A stretch of DNA of 64,000 nt from JABSSA01 sp039984715. GTDB lineage: Bacteria; Pseudomonadota; Alphaproteobacteria; Rhodobacterales; Rhodobacteraceae. The stretch spans positions 1-64,000 of the forward strand of contig JBDWUA010000016.1 of the NCBI GenBank assembly GCA_039984715.1, written 5' to 3'. Below are positions 63,567 through 64,000 of this stretch, piece by piece; positions within the stretch are counted from its first letter, which is position 1, and each line of letters begins with the position of its first letter. Position numbers and translations under genes: made by a program. The notes beneath the pieces were generated by a model. It did no database searches and was not told the DNA's origin. It was given only the letters and a program-made list of their open reading frames with translations.

Positions 63567-64000
63567 TTAACGACTGATTTCTTTGAATCGTTTGGTTTGC
63601 TCAGTCAGTGCCACTTCGGTTGGCAAGCGCTCCATCGAGGATGCGCCATAAAACCCGTGGCAATATTTGGTATTTTTAAGAACGTATTCAGCGTCTTCTG
63701 GCATCGCGACCGGCCCGCCATGGACCAGAACGATGGCATCAGGATTGACGTCCAATGCGGCCTTGGCCCACGCATCTGTCAGCGCAGGGGCTTGTTCCAG
63801 ATTGACGCCAGTGTCTGCACCAATTGATCCACCCGTGGTCAAGCCAAGATGCACAACGATGATGTCCGCGCCAGCATGTGCCATGGCGGCGGCGTCTTCC
63901 TCGCTAAAGACGTAAGGCGTGGTGAGCAGACCCTTTTTGTGGGCCGCAGCGATCATGTCGACTTCCAATTGGTAGGACATGCCCGTCTCTTCGAGATTGG
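63567..64000 (-). CDS. Phosphoenolpyruvate hydrolase-like TIM-barrel protein (5' end outside window)
   Basis: At least 144 codons; the frame continues beyond 64000 (NLEETG lies upstream of the internal ATG 63980). GADIIVVHLGLTTGGSIGAD and DAIVLVHGGPVAMPEDAEYVL belong to the PEP-hydrolase/Tm-1 C-terminal-type family. These proteins are usually next to an UPF0261 (Tm-1 N-terminal) protein, which may lie outside the window. It is 20 bases from the flotillin gene. Confidence 0.85.
   Translation of the reverse strand, partial: NLEETGMSYQLEVDMIAAAHKKGLLTTPYVFSEEDAAAMAHAGADIIVVHLGLTTGGSIGADTGVNLEQAPALTDAWAKAALDVNPDAIVLVHGGPVAMPEDAEYVLKNTKYCHGFYGASSMERLPTEVALTEQTKRFKEISR

Noticed and set aside
1..64000. 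CRISPR array or phage genes
   Set aside because: No regularly spaced direct repeats, Cas proteins or phage structural genes were seen.

Overview
The window reads as a chromosomal segment of a marine-type alphaproteobacterium of the Rhodobacterales (Roseobacter group). The grounds are gene content and order recognised from memory: a PCMT-like gene, TolC and a PopZ/DUF2497-like acidic protein together; HflK-HflC-DUF2065-Do protease; MetF facing MetR; a long PutA facing an Lrp-type regulator; and a TRAP transporter beside CO-dehydrogenase-like (Cox/XDH) genes. No database search was possible, so family names rest on motifs and recall.

Left edge (1-1.7 kb): the tail of an IS3-type transposase ends a few bases from the stop codon of a phospholipase-D-fold protein that resembles restriction/defence nucleases, next to a tRNA-Cys gene. 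This looks like a small accessory patch at a tRNA.

Core block (1.8-40 kb): mostly housekeeping genes. In order: PCMT-like, tolC and PopZ-like; efp and an HisC-like aminotransferase; an HTTM membrane protein with its partner; a class V aminotransferase; an MsbA-type exporter; glycosyltransferase, ygfZ, DUF454 and a crotonase; valS; rpiA-gor; hflK-hflC-DUF2065-degP; an orphan form-II CoxL-like molybdoenzyme overlapping a DUF2235 hydrolase; a thioesterase; metF/metR with a perfect MetR box between them; a zinc-free MDR reductase; suhB; rhomboid and GFA proteins; putA/putR; a TPR protein; and tRNA-Leu. Convergent pairs are separated by hairpins or by almost nothing.

Accessory block (40-46 kb): directly behind tRNA-Leu lies a GHKL ATPase fused to a Shedu-like PD-(D/E)xK nuclease domain, a probable anti-phage gene, abutting a small Xre repressor with a doubtful start. 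Then come a short Hcp-like orphan protein and a large ATP-dependent LuxR (LAL) regulator.

Catabolic block (46-64 kb): a TRAP uptake system (dctP-dctQ-dctM) and a divergent GntR/FCD regulator face a long, tightly packed minus-strand array. In transcription order it holds a PEP-hydrolase-like TIM-barrel protein (cut by the window end), a giant flotillin with a 517-residue strictly 11-periodic coiled coil, two SRPBCC proteins, and FAD, 2Fe-2S and molybdopterin subunits of a hydroxylase. The molybdopterin subunit is split into two genes. The array continues with a MoxR AAA+ and a VWA/CoxE maturation pair, an amidohydrolase, a metallo-beta-lactamase-fold lactonase-like hydrolase, and an SMP-30 lactonase fused to an isochorismatase-like domain with Ser in place of the catalytic Cys. 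I infer an uptake, hydroxylation and ring/lactone/amide hydrolysis pathway for an unidentified, possibly heterocyclic, substrate. This is the most likely undescribed system here.
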